Below are positions 41,766 through 53,684 of a stretch of DNA of 64,000 bases, piece by piece (positions within the stretch are counted from its first letter, which is position 1; every line of letters begins with the position of its first letter). Below the pieces are notes generated by a model. The model did no database searches. It was not told the origin of the DNA and worked only from the letters and a program-made list of their open reading frames with translations. Source of the stretch: Spiroplasma poulsonii (lineage in GTDB: Bacteria > Bacillota_I > Bacilli_A > Mycoplasmatales > Mycoplasmataceae); NCBI RefSeq assembly GCF_009866525.1, contig NZ_CM020866.1, positions 291,655-355,654 on the forward strand, read 5' to 3'. The position numbers and the translations under genes are program-made.

Positions 41766-42833
41766 AGACTTCTTGCATTACTTGTTAAAAAATTGCAAAT
41801 ATTTGTAAAAAAGATACTAATAGAAAAATATAATTTTAATTAATTATGTTTTTTATTTAAAAATTTAATATTTTTCCACAACGAAAAATTAATTTATTAT
41901 TTAAATTATTTAATTTTAAATAAATATTTTATGTTAAATATAATAATTGTAAATTATAAATTGAGGCAATTAAATTAAATCTTAAACCAAATCTTTTTCT
42001 TCGATTACGATATTTTTCTGTAATAATTTTAAATTTTTTAAGAATAGCAAAAATATTTTCAATAATAATTCTCATTTTTGAAACTAGTCTATTATATTGC
42101 TTTTGTTCTTTGTTTAAAGGGTTTTTCTTTGTTTTCTTTGTAGGTATTAGAACATTATTGTGATTTTTTTGTATTCCTTGATAACCACTATCAACTATTA
42201 ATTTGGTATTTTTTAAAATTGGGATTTTTGATTCTTTAAATAAAGCATAATCATGTTTTTTTCCGAGCGAAAAACTTGTTGCAATAATTTTTTTGGTTTC
42301 TTGTTCGATAATTACTTGTGTTTTTGATCGTGTGTTTTTTCTTTTTACCAGAATAAGATTGTTTTTGTCTTTTTTTGGGCGTTGGATTGGAGTTTGGGTA
42401 GCATCAATAATAATAGTTTTATCATTAAAATAATCATTTATTAGTGCTTTTTTACCAGCAAGTTGTTGAAAATCAGAGTTTTTAATTAAAATATCTTCAA
42501 TTCACTTAATATTACGATAACAATTAGCCTCACTAATATCAAAACTTTTACCAAGATGAAAATAAGTCTGATATTCTCGTCAATATAATAAAGTCATCAA
42601 TAATCTATTTTCTAATGATAATTTATTAGTTTTACCACCTTTTTTAAATTTTTCTATTTCAGCAACTTTTAAAATATCTAACATTTTATTAAAAGTGAAT
42701 TTTTTTATTCCTGTTAATCTTAACCATTCTCTATCATTAAGAGTATTAAATTTATTATTGTTCATATTTTTATGTCCTCATAAATTATATTTTATAATAA
42801 TATTTTAATAAAAAAGGGTATCGCAAGAAGTCT
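41766..42833 (-). mobile_element. IS5-type element, copy 6 (1068 bp)
   Basis: Complete ends, ATT duplications at 41763-41765 and 42834-42836. One extra T at 42321-42325 relative to other copies. Inserted in the M60-type gene. Confidence 0.92.
41929..42765 (-). CDS. IS5-type transposase, copy 6: single fused frame
   Basis: The extra base lies 3' of the slip site, so orfA runs straight into orfB as one 278-residue frame without frameshifting. The linker differs: about 17 residues (KDKNNLILVKRKNTRSK) replace RQKQSYSGKKKKHTIK. It also has ATQTP where most copies have ATETP next to the first catalytic Asp. Whether the fusion is active is unknown. Confidence 0.7.
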
Positions 42834-43308
42834 ATTGTTTTAAATTCATCACCAAAATTTATTGTTACATTTTTTGCAGCAATTTCTTTGGTTGATGCTA
42901 TTTTTTTATTGGCACAATTTTTTGAACAATTGGGTGCTCTTTTGTTGATTCTTCGATGATGTTATTTCAAATTGGTTTTGTTAAACGTTGATATTTACTA
43001 ATAATATTTTTAGTTTCTTTAGCTGGTTGTAAACCTCATTCTTGAAAGAATGGTGCTAAATTATAACCTGATATTTTTGATGCATGAATAATAAAATTTT
43101 GAATTTTAACTTGATCACTATTAAGTTCGTTTTTTTCTGTATTAAGCATTGCGCGATAAGTTTGATTTAATTGTGGATAAAAGTTTTTGCCAAATGCCAT
43201 TTGTAATTGTCAAAACATTGCTAGTTTAACTAACAAAGGTTCTTGTTTTATTTTATTAAAATCTCGTTTTTCAATTGGAGTTTGGAAAAATAATTTAATT
43301 TCTTTAAT

Positions 43309-44374
43309 AGACTTCTTGCATTACTTGTTAAAAAATTGCAAATATTTGTAAAAAAGATACTAATAGAAAAATATAATTTTAATTAATTATGTTTTTTATT
43401 TAAAAATTTAATATTTTTCCACAACGAAAAATTAATTTATTATTTAAATTATTTAATTTTAAATAAATATTTTATGTTAAATATAATAATTGTAAATTAT
43501 AAATTGAGGCAATTAAATTAAATCTTAAACCAAATCTTTTTCTTCGATTACGATATTTTTCTGTAATAATTTTAAATTTTTTAAGAATAGCAAAAATATT
43601 TTCAATAATAATTCTCATTTTTGAAACTAGTCTATTATATTGCTTTTGTTCTTTGTTTAAAGGGTTTTTCTTTGTTTTCTTTGTAGGTATTAGAACATTA
43701 TTGTGATTTTTTTGTATTCCTTGATAACCACTATCAACTATTAATTTGGTATTTTTTAAAATTGGGATTTTTGATTCTTTAAATAAAGCATAATCATGTT
43801 TTTTTCCGAGCGAAAAACTTGTTGCAATAATTTTTTTGGTTTCTTGTTCGATAATTACTTGTGTTTTGATCGTGTGTTTTTTCTTTTTACCAGAATAAGA
43901 TTGTTTTTGTCTTTTTTGGGCGTTGGATTGGAGTTTGGGTAGCATCAATAATAATAGTTTTATCATTAAAATAATCATTTATTAGTGCTTTTTTACCAGC
44001 AAGTTGTTGAAAATCAGAGTTTTTAATTAAAATATCTTCAATTCACTTAATATTACGATAACAATTAGCCTCACTAATATCAAAACTTTTACCAAGATGA
44101 AAATAAGTCTGATATTCTCGTCAATATAATAAAGTCATCAATAATCTATTTTCTAATGATAATTTATTAGTTTTACCACCTTTTTTAAATTTTTCTATTT
44201 CAGCAACTTTTAAAATATCTAACATTTTATTAAAAGTGGATTTTTTTATTCCTGTTAATCTTAACCATTCTCTATCATTAAGAGTATTAAATTTATTATT
44301 GTTCATATTTTTATGTCCTCATAAATTATATTTTATAATAATATTTTAATAAAAAAGGGTATCGCAAGAAGTCT
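43309..44374 (-). mobile_element. IS5-type element, copy 7 (1066 bp)
   Basis: Complete ends with AAT duplications at 43306-43308 and 44375-44377. One base shorter than the standard copy because the A7 slip run is A6 (six T at 43912-43917). Inserted in the M60-type gene. Confidence 0.92.
43472..44306 (-). pseudogene. IS5-type transposase, copy 7, slip site damaged
   Basis: With A6G the orfA frame soon meets a stop (…ILFW then TAA), and orfB lies in a frame that a -1 slip can no longer reach. orfB itself is open from 43978 to 43472. Like copy 6 it carries ATQTP. Probably inactive in cis. Confidence 0.75.
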
Positions 44375-45384
44375 AATGTAATTGAAAATTCGCAATGGAA
44401 CATTAAAATGTTCTTGGACATATAGGGCACTAATATTATTAATAACTTCTCCTAAATCGTTTCTTTTATATTGGGAATTTTAATAAGTATGACCAGTTTC
44501 ATGTCATAGTGCTCATTGACCAGAAATTTGATCTAAAAATAAATCTTGTCCAGCTGAAGTACTATTTTGAAACATTATTCGATTATCACTAGCATTAGCA
44601 TAACCACTACTATCATCTTCGTTGGCAATATGAACATATTGTGGATATTTTTTATTGATTCCCTCATTTGCTTCATTTAAACCAAGAATTTCATTAGTAT
44701 ATTTTCACGTTTTATCTCACCCCGCTAAAATAGCATTAAAATGTTGTTCTAGGCGGGGAAAAACTTTCTTAATAATCATTTCTGTTTGCATTGTAGCAAT
44801 AAAATGATTAGAAACAAATTCAACAAAAGGAGAATTTGTGTTTAAAACATCATTAATAAAATCATATTGATTAGATTTATTTATTTTAAAAGTTGGCATT
44901 TTAATAACATCATTAGAATTTTCTAATGTCACGCTAGTTACTTGTAAATCCGTTAGATTATTATCGGCAAGATAAAGAACGCCATCAGTTTCTAAATAAA
45001 AAGTAATAAAATTAGCTTTTGTTGGAATTACAAAATGACTAAAAACACTATTTTTGTTTTCATTTATTTTTTTGTATTGTCCTCACTGCCCAATTGATAA
45101 TTTAATCTGTCCTAATTCATTGTCTGTTAAATCACGGTTTAATGTTACTGTATAAGTATTGTTTGCTTGTAAATAATATCCTGTTGGTTTAAATTCTGAG
45201 TGTGTAAGAACACGATTTTCTCGATCAGCAATTTCTCTACTATTTAAAAATTGATAGTTCTCTTTTAACAATTGGTTTGTATTGATACTATACTAGTGTC
45301 TGAATAAATCTTGCATGCAAGAATTGTGTTTGTGCTAGTAATTGTTAATCCGGCGGCCCCCAAAATACTCAATAACCTTTTCAT

Positions 45385-45843
45385 GTTATTTTCCTCCTTA
45401 GTATTTTAAGTTCTCTAATTTTTATAATTATTTTAAAGTTTAGACTGCTGGCGGTTTATACTCCTTTTTAAGTAAAGACAAGCATTTTGTATGTAAGGCA
45501 TTAATTAATAATGCTTTCATTAGACAAGCATTATTAAGATTATGAACAAGAGGTTGCATTATTAATTTCACTTTTTTACATATTATTATGTTTTCATTTT
45601 ATAATCTTTTAAAAAAAATGTAAAGGGATGATGAACTTAACACCTTGATAAAACTAATTATTAAATAAGACCGAATATATTTTTAAAAACTAATTCTAAA
45701 TTTTATTAGTTAAAATTAAGTTTTTTAATAAATGTAAAAATTTCGATAGTAATGTTAAGAAGTTATTTTATATAAAACTTTTATTTTATTTCTATTTTAA
45801 AATAAGGTATAATTATATATTGTAATAAGGAATTGAGGTTAAA
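45385..45843. other. 459-bp divergent non-coding gap
   Basis: Lies between the leftward M60-type gene and the rightward ABC-F gene. It contains a hairpin AATAATGCTT/AAGCATTATT (45507-45535), repeated ACAAGCATT words, and a -10-like TATAAT at 45810-45815 for the ABC-F gene. No ORF or RNA gene recognised. Confidence 0.5.
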
Positions 45844-47376
45844 ATGAGTTTAATTAATATTGAAAATTTAAGTCATGCTAACGGTGGAAAGATTTTATAT
45901 AAAAACGCAACAGTTCGAATTAATAAGGGTGAACATCTAGCATTAATTGGAACTAATGGAACGGGGAAGACTACTTTATTAAGTATTATTTATGGAAAAA
46001 TTACACCTGATGAAGGAATGATTGACTTACAACCAAAAGTTAAAATTGCTTATTTAGATCAGCACCAAGAGTTAGATGGTAGTTTGACCGTTGATCAGTT
46101 TTTAAAATTAACATATCAACATTTATTTGATATTGAACAAAGAATTTATGATATTTATGAAAAAATGAGTGCTAATTATGATGAAGATAAATTAGTAAAA
46201 GCTTTAAAATTACAAGAACATTTAGACCAAAATGGGTTTGAAACAATTGATAAAGAAATTCGTAGTTTAGTTGATGGATTAGGAATTGACCCCACAAGGT
46301 TAGATGCAAAGTTATCAGAATTATCGGGGGGACAACGGGGGAAAGTTATCTTAGCAAAATTATTATTATCAGAAAATGATTTTTTATTGTTAGATGAACC
46401 AACTAACTTTTTAGACTTAGAACAAGTTGAATGATTGGCAAAGTTTTTGCAAAGTTATGACAAAGCTTTTTTAGTGGTTTCGCATGATATTGATTTTATT
46501 AATAAAGTCGGAAAGGTTATTTATGCAATTGAAAATTTAACAGTTAATCGTTATGTTGGAAATTATCAACAGTATTTAGCATTAAGTGAATTAAAAAACG
46601 AACAATATGATAAAGCCCAAAAAGGACAAGAACGGTTAATTAAAAAATTAGAAACTTATGTTGCAAAAAATAAGGCTCGTGCTTCAACAGCAAAAAGTGC
46701 CCAATCACGACAAAAACAAATTGATAAAATGGAAATTATTGAAAAGCGTTATGAGTTGACTAAACCAAAGTTTAGTTTTAAATATAAACGCCCAGCAAGC
46801 ACAATCATTGTTAGTGCTGAAAAATTAGAAATTGGTTATCAGTTTCCGTTAATTCAACCACTAACATTTGATATTCGTGATGGTGAAAAGTGTATTGTTC
46901 GTGGATATAATGGAATTGGAAAAACAACTTTTTTGAATACGCTAGCTGGAAATATTCCGAGTTTAGGGGGAACTTTGAAACTTGGGAATGGCGTTGTTAT
47001 TGCTTATTTTCATCAAATTGAAGCAATTATGGATATGACGCCAATTGAATATTTAAAAAATTTATACCCTGAGCTTGAAGATGGGCGCATTCGTAGTATT
47101 TTAGCAAACTTTGGAGTTAAAAGTACGTTAATGCAAAATCAAATGATAAAGTTATCGGGGGGAGAACAAACAAAAGTTCGTTTATCAGCGTTATCATTAG
47201 AACCATGTAGTTTATTAATTTTAGATGAACCGACAAATCATATTGATGTTTTGGCAAAAGAAGCATTATTAGAAGCGATTCAAGCATTTGAAGGAACTGT
47301 TTTAATTACAACCCATGATATTAATTTTAATGTTAATTGAGCAGATAAAGTGCTTGATTTTGAGAAAATGATATAG
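45844..47376 (+). CDS. ABC-F family ATPase (duplicated ATPase, ribosome-associated type)
   Basis: 510 residues, two ABC domains and no membrane segment. Domain 1: Walker A IGTNGTGKTTLL (residue ~38), signature LSGGQRGKV, Walker B FLLLDEPTNFLDL. A charged P-site-type linker follows (RLIKKLETYVAKNKARASTAKSAQSRQKQIDK). Domain 2: GYNGIGKTTFL, LSGGEQTKVRLS, LLILDEPTNHID. ABC-F proteins bind the ribosomal E site to rescue or tune translation; some confer antibiotic resistance. Nearest type looks like YdiF/YbiT. A GIY-YIG gene follows after 9 bases. Confidence 0.93.
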
Positions 47377-47385
47377 GAACTAATT

Positions 47386-47685
47386 ATGAAAAAACATTAT
47401 TTTTATGTGTTAGTTTGTGCTGATAAAACATTGTATGCTGGATATACTGTTGATTTAGTTCGCCGTGAGCAAGAACATAATTTTGGAACGGGGGCTAAAT
47501 ATACGGCGCAATCAAAACGAAGACCAGTTAAAATAATTTATAGTGAAGAATATCAAACTCGTTCTGCCGCAATGCAAAGCGAAGCTGCTTTTAAGCAGTT
47601 GTCACGGGTTGATAGAATTAGTTTTTTACAAAAGCAAAATGTTGATTTATCATTTGTAATAAAAACAGATGTGGTAAAATCATAA
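47386..47685 (+). CDS. GIY-YIG domain protein (UPF0213/YhbQ type)
   Basis: 99 residues. HYFYVLVCADKTLYAGYTVDL carries the GIY-YIG variant (Y-V-L ... A-G-Y), RREQEHNFGTGAKYT the conserved His and Arg, and SEAAFKQLSR the Glu-helix. Stand-alone proteins of this size are presumed small nucleases, with possible repair roles; activity is not established. Co-transcribed with the ABC-F gene. Confidence 0.88.
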   Translation: MKKHYFYVLVCADKTLYAGYTVDLVRREQEHNFGTGAKYTAQSKRRPVKIIYSEEYQTRSAAMQSEAAFKQLSRVDRISFLQKQNVDLSFVIKTDVVKS

Positions 47686-47709
47686 TAGTAATATTAAAAC
47701 GGGGGTAGG

Positions 47710-48177
47710 ATGGATAACAACATTCAAGTTTTAGTTGATGAGTTAACACAACTATATCAACGATATCAAGTACAATCATTACAAAATGACATTATGATTT
47801 GCTTAGATATTTTAAAATACTATGATTTTAGTGATCAAAATAATCAGGTTTTTATTGGCTATGTGTTACGAGTGTTTTATATTTTAAAAGCAAAACTTGA
47901 ACAAAATATTGATTTAACAACTGATTTATCAAATTTAATGGCAAAAGTATATACAACAGGTAATAACCGGAATATTTTTCGCCGTAAAATTGGAAAGAAT
48001 CGGCAAGAATTTGAAAATGAGGTTGAATTTTATGTTAACCGAAATTATTTTGATGATGAATATAACCGGTTGCAACGAATGCTTTTGAAAAATGGGGCAA
48101 AATTAGTCGGGTCCGCAAGTGCTTCTTTAGCTTGTTTTAACTACGAAAAGATTCTAACAAATTCAATTATTGGATAG
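47710..48177 (+). CDS. Hypothetical cytosolic protein
   Basis: 155 residues from ATG at 47710, overlapping its GGGGGTAGG RBS closely. Mostly helical: MDNNIQVLVDELTQLYQRYQ, DIMICLDILKYYDFSDQNNQ, then basic RNIFRRKIGKNRQEFENEVEF. No domain recognised. The last bases overlap the next ORF by 8, so they may be coupled, or one gene split by a frameshift. Confidence 0.65.
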   Translation: MDNNIQVLVDELTQLYQRYQVQSLQNDIMICLDILKYYDFSDQNNQVFIGYVLRVFYILKAKLEQNIDLTTDLSNLMAKVYTTGNNRNIFRRKIGKNRQEFENEVEFYVNRNYFDDEYNRLQRMLLKNGAKLVGSASASLACFNYEKILTNSIIG

Positions 48178-48358
48178 TCAAGAGTTAGCATTACGATTAC
48201 AAAAAATTGTGATGCGAGTATTAAAACCATTTGAAAATGAAAAAAGTCAATTTTTAGCAAAGCAGACAATGGTTAATGAAGATTTGGATGAAACGATAAC
48301 TAAACGAGAAAATTATTTGCAACAATATAACAAATTATTTAAACAAGAAAATAATTAA
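48170..48358 (+). CDS. Hypothetical small coiled-coil protein
   Basis: 62 residues from TTG at 48170 (or 48 from ATG at 48212). Charged helices DSQELALRLQKIVMRVLKPF and VNEDLDETITKRENYLQQYNKL. The 8-bp overlap with the preceding gene suggests coupling; a start codon other than ATG makes the boundary uncertain. Confidence 0.5.
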   Translation: MDSQELALRLQKIVMRVLKPFENEKSQFLAKQTMVNEDLDETITKRENYLQQYNKLFKQENN

Positions 48359-48401
48359 TTTATATAGTACAATATAAGTAGTTAAAATAAGGGAGGAAAA
48401 T

Positions 48402-48725
48402 ATGAAACCAGAATTAAAAGAATTATTATTAGAAATTAAAACAAAAATTAATGATGATAAACTTTTTCGCGATTTTGTTGGTGAAATTTTAAATGAAGCT
48501 AATTACAATAACTATTATGAACAATCAGTTGCTGATGAAGAAATTGCAGAGCAATTAGTTGAGATTTATTTTATTGAAAATTATAGTAGTGATGAAGAAG
48601 TTTCAGAACTAAAAGAAAAAATTATGAAAATTTTATTCTTCTTAGAAGGACAAAAAGAATTAGTTAAAGAATATGCCTATTTTATTGAAAATAAAGTAAG
48701 TCAATTTGCTACAGAACTTAACTAA
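48402..48725 (+). CDS. Hypothetical acidic helical protein
   Basis: 107 residues, strong RBS GGGAGGAAAAT. Acidic throughout: MKPELKELLLEIKTKINDDK, DEEIAEQLVEIYFIENYSSDEEV. No membrane segment or known domain. Last gene of the small cluster before uvrA. Confidence 0.65.
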   Translation: MKPELKELLLEIKTKINDDKLFRDFVGEILNEANYNNYYEQSVADEEIAEQLVEIYFIENYSSDEEVSELKEKIMKILFFLEGQKELVKEYAYFIENKVSQFATELN

Positions 48726-48843
48726 TTTTATTAATCGGACAGCAAATGTTAGATTTTTTTTAAACTATATTTGCATTATTTTTAAAAAATAATATCATTT
48801 TACTATGTTACTTTTACAAAATAATAATTAAGAAGGTGAAAAA

Positions 48844-51690
48844 ATGGGAAAAGATTGGATTGTTGTTAAAGGAGCACGTGAAAATAATTTAAAAAATATT
48901 GATGTTCAAATTCCAAAAGATAAATTAGTTGTTTTTACTGGCTTATCTGGGAGTGGAAAATCATCATTAGCTTTTAATACTATTTATGCGGAAGGTCGTC
49001 GACGTTATATTGAAAGTTTGTCGAGTTATGCTCGTCAATTTTTAGGTGGAAATGAAAAACCAGATGTTGATGCAATTGATGGATTATCACCAGCAATTTC
49101 AATTGATCAAAAGACAACTAGTCATAATCCCCGAAGTACAGTTGGAACGGTAACGGAGATTTATGATTATTTGCGATTGTTATACGCTCGGGTTGGAACC
49201 CCTTATTGTATTAATGGCCATGGTGTTATTAAGTCAGTAACAATCAAGGAAATTATTAATAATTTAAAACAACTTTTAAACGAAGGTGAAAAGTTTATGA
49301 TTTTATCACCAGTTGTGCGTGACAAAAAAGGGAGTTTTAAAGATTTATTTGCACGATTAAAACAAGAAAGTTTTATTCGGGTAAAAGTTAATGGTGAAAT
49401 TAAAACATTAGATGAAGAAATTGAGTTAGACAAAAATAAACGACAAAACATTGATATTATTATTGACCGATTAGTGTATAAAAATTCGGAAGATTTATTG
49501 AGTCGGATTCATGATGCAATTGAAGTTGCTTTAAAATATGGAAATGCTTTAGTGAAAATTGATTTTGTTGATCAACAAAAAGAAACGTTATTTTCAACAA
49601 ATTATTCATGTAATATTTGTGGTTTTGTGATTCCAGAATTAGAACCACGATTATTTTCTTTTAATTCACCAGCTGGAGCTTGTAATGAATGTAAAGGGTT
49701 AGGAGTGAAATTAGAAGTTGATGAAGATTTATTAATTCCAAATCGTTCACTATCAATTTTGCAAGGAGCAATTGTTTATTTAAAAAATATTGTTAACACA
49801 ACAAATATTGAATGACAAAAATTTAAAGTTTTAGCAGAGCACTATCACATTGTTTTAGAACAACCAGTTAGTGATTTGGCAAAAGAACAGTTAGGATATT
49901 TAATTCGTGGTAGTGATGAACCAATTGAGTATAATTTTAAAACAGCAAGCGGTAATATTATGCGTGGTTATGATTATATTGAAGGAGTTGGGCAATTAAT
50001 TGAACGGCGCTATACGGAAACTGCTAGTGAAACTGCTCGGGAATATTACAAACAATTTATGACAGATAAAAAATGTGGAACTTGCCAGGGGAAACGATTA
50101 AATGAAATTCCATTGTCGGTAAAAATTAATAATATTAGCATTTCTGATTTTACCGATTTATCAGTTGAAGATGAATTAAAAGAAATTTTAAATTTAGTTT
50201 TAACCGAATCACAACAAGAGATTGCACGATTAGTTATTAATGAATTAGTTAATCGTCTTGATTTTTTAAACCGTGTTGGTTTGAGTTATTTAACATTGTC
50301 ACGGAATGCCTCAACTTTATCAGGGGGAGAAGCACAACGAATTAGATTAGCAACACAAATTGGAAGTCAACTAACTGGAGTACTATATGTGTTAGATGAA
50401 CCATCAATTGGATTACATCAACGTGATAATGATAAATTAATTGAAACCTTAAAAAGTTTACGTGACTTGGGAAATACTTTAATTGTTGTTGAACATGATG
50501 AAGATACAATTCGTGCCAGTGATTATGTTGTTGACATTGGTCCACGGGCAGGAATTAATGGTGGTGAAGTTGTTGCTGCTGGAAGTATTGAGGACATTAA
50601 ACAAAACCCAAATTCAATTACTGGAAAATATTTGACGGGTGAATTAGAAATTACAGTACCAACTAAACGTCGTGGTGGTAATGGTCTAACATTAGAGATT
50701 AAAGGAGCGCGTGAAAATAATTTAAAAAATATTAATGTAACAATTCCTTTAAATAAATTTGTTTGTTTAACCGGAGTTTCTGGTAGCGGGAAGTCAACAT
50801 TAATGAATGAAATTTTATGAAAAGGAATTAAAAAAAATCTTGGATTGGCAACTGATCGCCCTGGTGCTCATGATAAAATTGTTGGGATTGATAACATTGA
50901 TAAGGTTATTAATATTTCACAAGATCCAATTGGAAAAACGCCACGGAGTAATCCAGCGACGTATACTTCTGTCTTTGATGACATTCGTGATTTATTTGCA
51001 AATACAAATCAGGCAAAGGCCCGTGGTTATTTAAAGGGGCGTTTCTCTTTTAATGTGCCTGGTGGGCGTTGTGAGAATTGTCAAGGTGATGGAATTATTA
51101 AAATTTCAATGCATTTTTTACCAACGGTTTATGTTCCTTGTGAAGTTTGTGAAGGAAAAAGATATAATGATGAAACATTATTAGTTAAGTTCAAAGATAA
51201 AAATATTTATGATGTTTTAGAAATGACAGTTGATCAAGCTTGTGAATTTTTTGCAAAGCAACCAAAGATTAACCAAAAGTTAGCAACAATGCAAGAAGTT
51301 GGTTTGGGTTATATTAAGTTAGGACAATCAGCAACTGAGTTGTCAGGTGGTGAAGCACAACGAGTTAAATTATCAACATTTTTATTAAAACGAACAACAG
51401 GAAAAACATTATTTTTATTAGATGAACCAACAACGGGGTTACATGTTGATGATGTTAAAAGGTTATTGTTAGTTTTAAATAAAATTGTCGATAATGGTGA
51501 TACGGTTGTTACGATTGAACATAACTTGGATGTAATTAAAGTAGCAGATTATATTATTGACTTAGGGCCAGAAGGTGGTGTTGGTGGCGGAACTGTTATT
51601 GCAACAGGAACACCAGAACAAATTGTGGCAAAAAATGATATTAGTTATACCGCTCAATATTTACAACCATTATTGGATAAGGGAAAATAA
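48844..51690 (+). CDS. uvrA: Excinuclease ABC subunit A
   Basis: 948 residues; damage-recognition ATPase of nucleotide-excision repair, partner of UvrB. N-terminal Walker [20 protein letters not shown], the ARQFLG region, a first zinc module ([12 protein letters not shown] ... [10 protein letters not shown]), ABC signature [13 protein letters not shown] and Walker [12 protein letters not shown]. The second half has [15 protein letters not shown], zinc module [10 protein letters not shown] ... [23 protein letters not shown] and [11 protein letters not shown]. Full length. uvrB is not in the window. Confidence 0.97.
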
Positions 51691-51693
51691 TTG

Positions 51694-52818
51694 ATGGATG
51701 TTAAGAAACAACTTTTTAAAGCTGCTTTGTTTAAGAAAGAGTATAATTTAACAAAACTATTAGTAGAAAAATATCATAATGGACAAGATAAAATTCAAGT
51801 TATTAATGTTGTTGGAACTAATGGCAAAGGTTCTGTTTCTAATTATTTGCAACGCCAACTAATGTTGAATTATAAAAAAGTTGGTCTTTTTACTTCACCA
51901 GCATTTTTAAAGCACAATGAACGAATTAAAATTAATAACCAAGTTATTAGTGATAATGATTTAAAACGAATTATTAAAAGTATTAAAAACGAAATTGAAA
52001 CTTATCAGTTAAATTTTTTTGAAATTTGAGTTTTAATTTGTATTAAATATTTTTTAGAACAACAAGTTGAAATTGCTGTTATTGAAGCTGGCATTGGTGG
52101 ACGATTAGATGCAACTAATGTTTTTAATAATCAACTAGCGGTGTTATTGACTTCATTTGATTATGACCACACCGAAGTTTTAGGAACAGAATTAGAAAGT
52201 ATTATTCAAAATAAAGTGGGAATTGTTAAAAATGATTGCCAACTTTTTATTAGTGCAAGTTGTCAAAAATATTTTTCTGTTATTGCAAAATATCTTAATT
52301 CGGATAGAATTATTACAAGCGAAGTTTATCCGCAAGCAATTAATTATTATCAGGAATTTAATGTTGGATTAGTAATTAAGTTTTTGACAGTTTTTAAGTT
52401 TAAAATTAACTATGCACTTTTTAAAGTAAATCCGGTCTTGGGCCGTTTTACCCAGTTGAGTAAAAATCCGTACTTTATTATTGATGGTGCGCATAATCCA
52501 GAAGGAATTCGTGCTTGCATTCATACATTTGAAACGTTAAATAATTTAAATCATAATGAGGTGCTAGTGTTATATGCATCATCGCAAAAGAAAGATTATT
52601 TGCAAAACTTAACGTTGTTAAAAGAACATTTTGGGACAAATTTATATATTACTGCTTTTAAAAACCCAATGTCGTGAGATATTACGGACATTAATTTTCA
52701 TAATAAAGTTAAAAATTGAAAGAAATTATTATTACAAAATAAAACAAAAAATATTTTAATTTGTGGATCGTTATATTTTATTCCGTTAGTATATCAGTTT
52801 TATTTAGAAAGGATGTAA
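51694..52818 (+). CDS. folC: Folylpolyglutamate synthase
   Basis: 374 residues; adds glutamates to folates to retain them in the cell. Walker-type NVVGTNGKGSVSNYLQ near residue 40, then FTSPAFLKHNERIKIN, IEAGIGGRLDATNVF, TSFDYDHTEVLG and IIDGAHNPEGIRA are the Mur-ligase-type motifs of FolC. ATG at 51694, four bases after uvrA. An S component for a folate ECF transporter follows immediately, consistent with uptake rather than synthesis of folate. Confidence 0.94.
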
Positions 52819-52821
52819 AGT

Positions 52822-53514
52822 ATGTTGTATTTATTAACAAATATTGGCGCTTGATTAGGGATTGCCCTGTTACTTGGAATTGGCGCTTGATTAGATTATA
52901 AAAATTTAAAAAAAATTAATATTTTAACAATAACAATCACAAGTCTATTGATTGCATTATCAGTTATTTTAACAAATTTAATTGGTTACACAATTCCAAT
53001 TACAGGAGGAATTAAGTTAGCATTAGGTAACTTTTTAATTTTTGTTGTTGGAATGTTATTTGGGCCTTTCTTTGGTGTTTTAAGTGGAATTGCCACTGAT
53101 ACTTTAGGAGCCTTAGTTAATATTCAAGGAACTTACCATGGTGGTTTTGCCTTTAATCTTGTCCTTTATGGTTTTATGGGCAGCATTGTTTTTCTTTCTA
53201 AAAATGAAAAATTCTGAATTATAAAAACAATTATGTTATATATTATTTCCTTTATGTTAATTTCATTTGGATTTAATGTTTTATGACTATATTCAATTGG
53301 TTGAAATTCAGTTGTGTTAGGAGCAACATTTATTGCAAAAGCCGTTAAGTTTCCAATTCAAATGGCAATTTATTTACCAATGACAATTTCTAATTTTACT
53401 ATTTTATATAAATTAATTACATCACGGCACAGCATTACTTTGTGGTGTGCGCAAAACAAGGCGTTAGCATTAATGCCATTTAAATTTAGAAAACGTAATT
53501 CTTCTAATAATTAA
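52822..53514 (+). CDS. folT: ECF transporter S component, folate type
   Basis: 230 residues, about six TM segments. VILTNLIGYTIPITGGIKLALGNFLIFVVGMLFGPFFGVLSGIATDTLGALV is the pattern of S components that contact the shared ECF energising module; the pair with folC and the FolT-like N-xx-xxPxxG features favour folate. It starts 3 bases after folC and uses AAAGGATG within it as RBS. Confidence 0.83.
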
Positions 53515-53579
53515 AAATTGTTTATATGTGCAAAACTTTTAAAAATCTAATAAAAATAAGACTTTTTATTAAAAATATT

Positions 53580-53588
53580 TGTGGATAA
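53580..53588 (-). promoter_or_regulatory. Consensus DnaA box
   Basis: TGTGGATAA, the complement of TTATCCACA, about 95 bp upstream of the dnaB-type gene. A perfect nonamer in the leader of replication-initiation genes suggests DnaA control of the operon. A single box does not make an origin. Confidence 0.55.
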
Positions 53589-53684
53589 CTAAACAGATAT
53601 TATGATTTTGTTAATTTATATTTACTTATTATTTGTTAGTTGTAATATTATTAGTGAAATTTAAGTGAAGAGGAATGTGAAAAA

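Larger units (their letters stand above)
41183..45384 (-). pseudogene. M60-type (enhancin-like) metallopeptidase lipoprotein, multiply disrupted
   Basis: Start at 45384 after CTAAGGAGGAAAATAAC; lipoprotein signal MKRLLSILGAAGLTITSTNTILACK. Zinc motif WALWHETGHTY (HExGH) with NNISALYVQEHF downstream fits the M60 gluzincin pattern. Lesions: a frameshift between the signal and LKENYQFLNSREIAD near 45290; TAA at 44481 just after HETGHTY; IS5 copy 7 (43309-44374, AAT duplication); a frameshift in an A-run before IASTKEIAAKNV; IS5 copy 6 (41766-42833). Without these the frame continues through FNYI-KEIKLFF and EFKT-MSAIKKIF to 41183. M60 enzymes cleave mucin-type glycoproteins outside the cell. Not functional here. 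Confidence 0.8.

Noticed and set aside
53515..53684. Chromosome origin near the DnaA box
   Set aside because: Only one consensus box is seen, and dnaA/dnaN are not adjacent.
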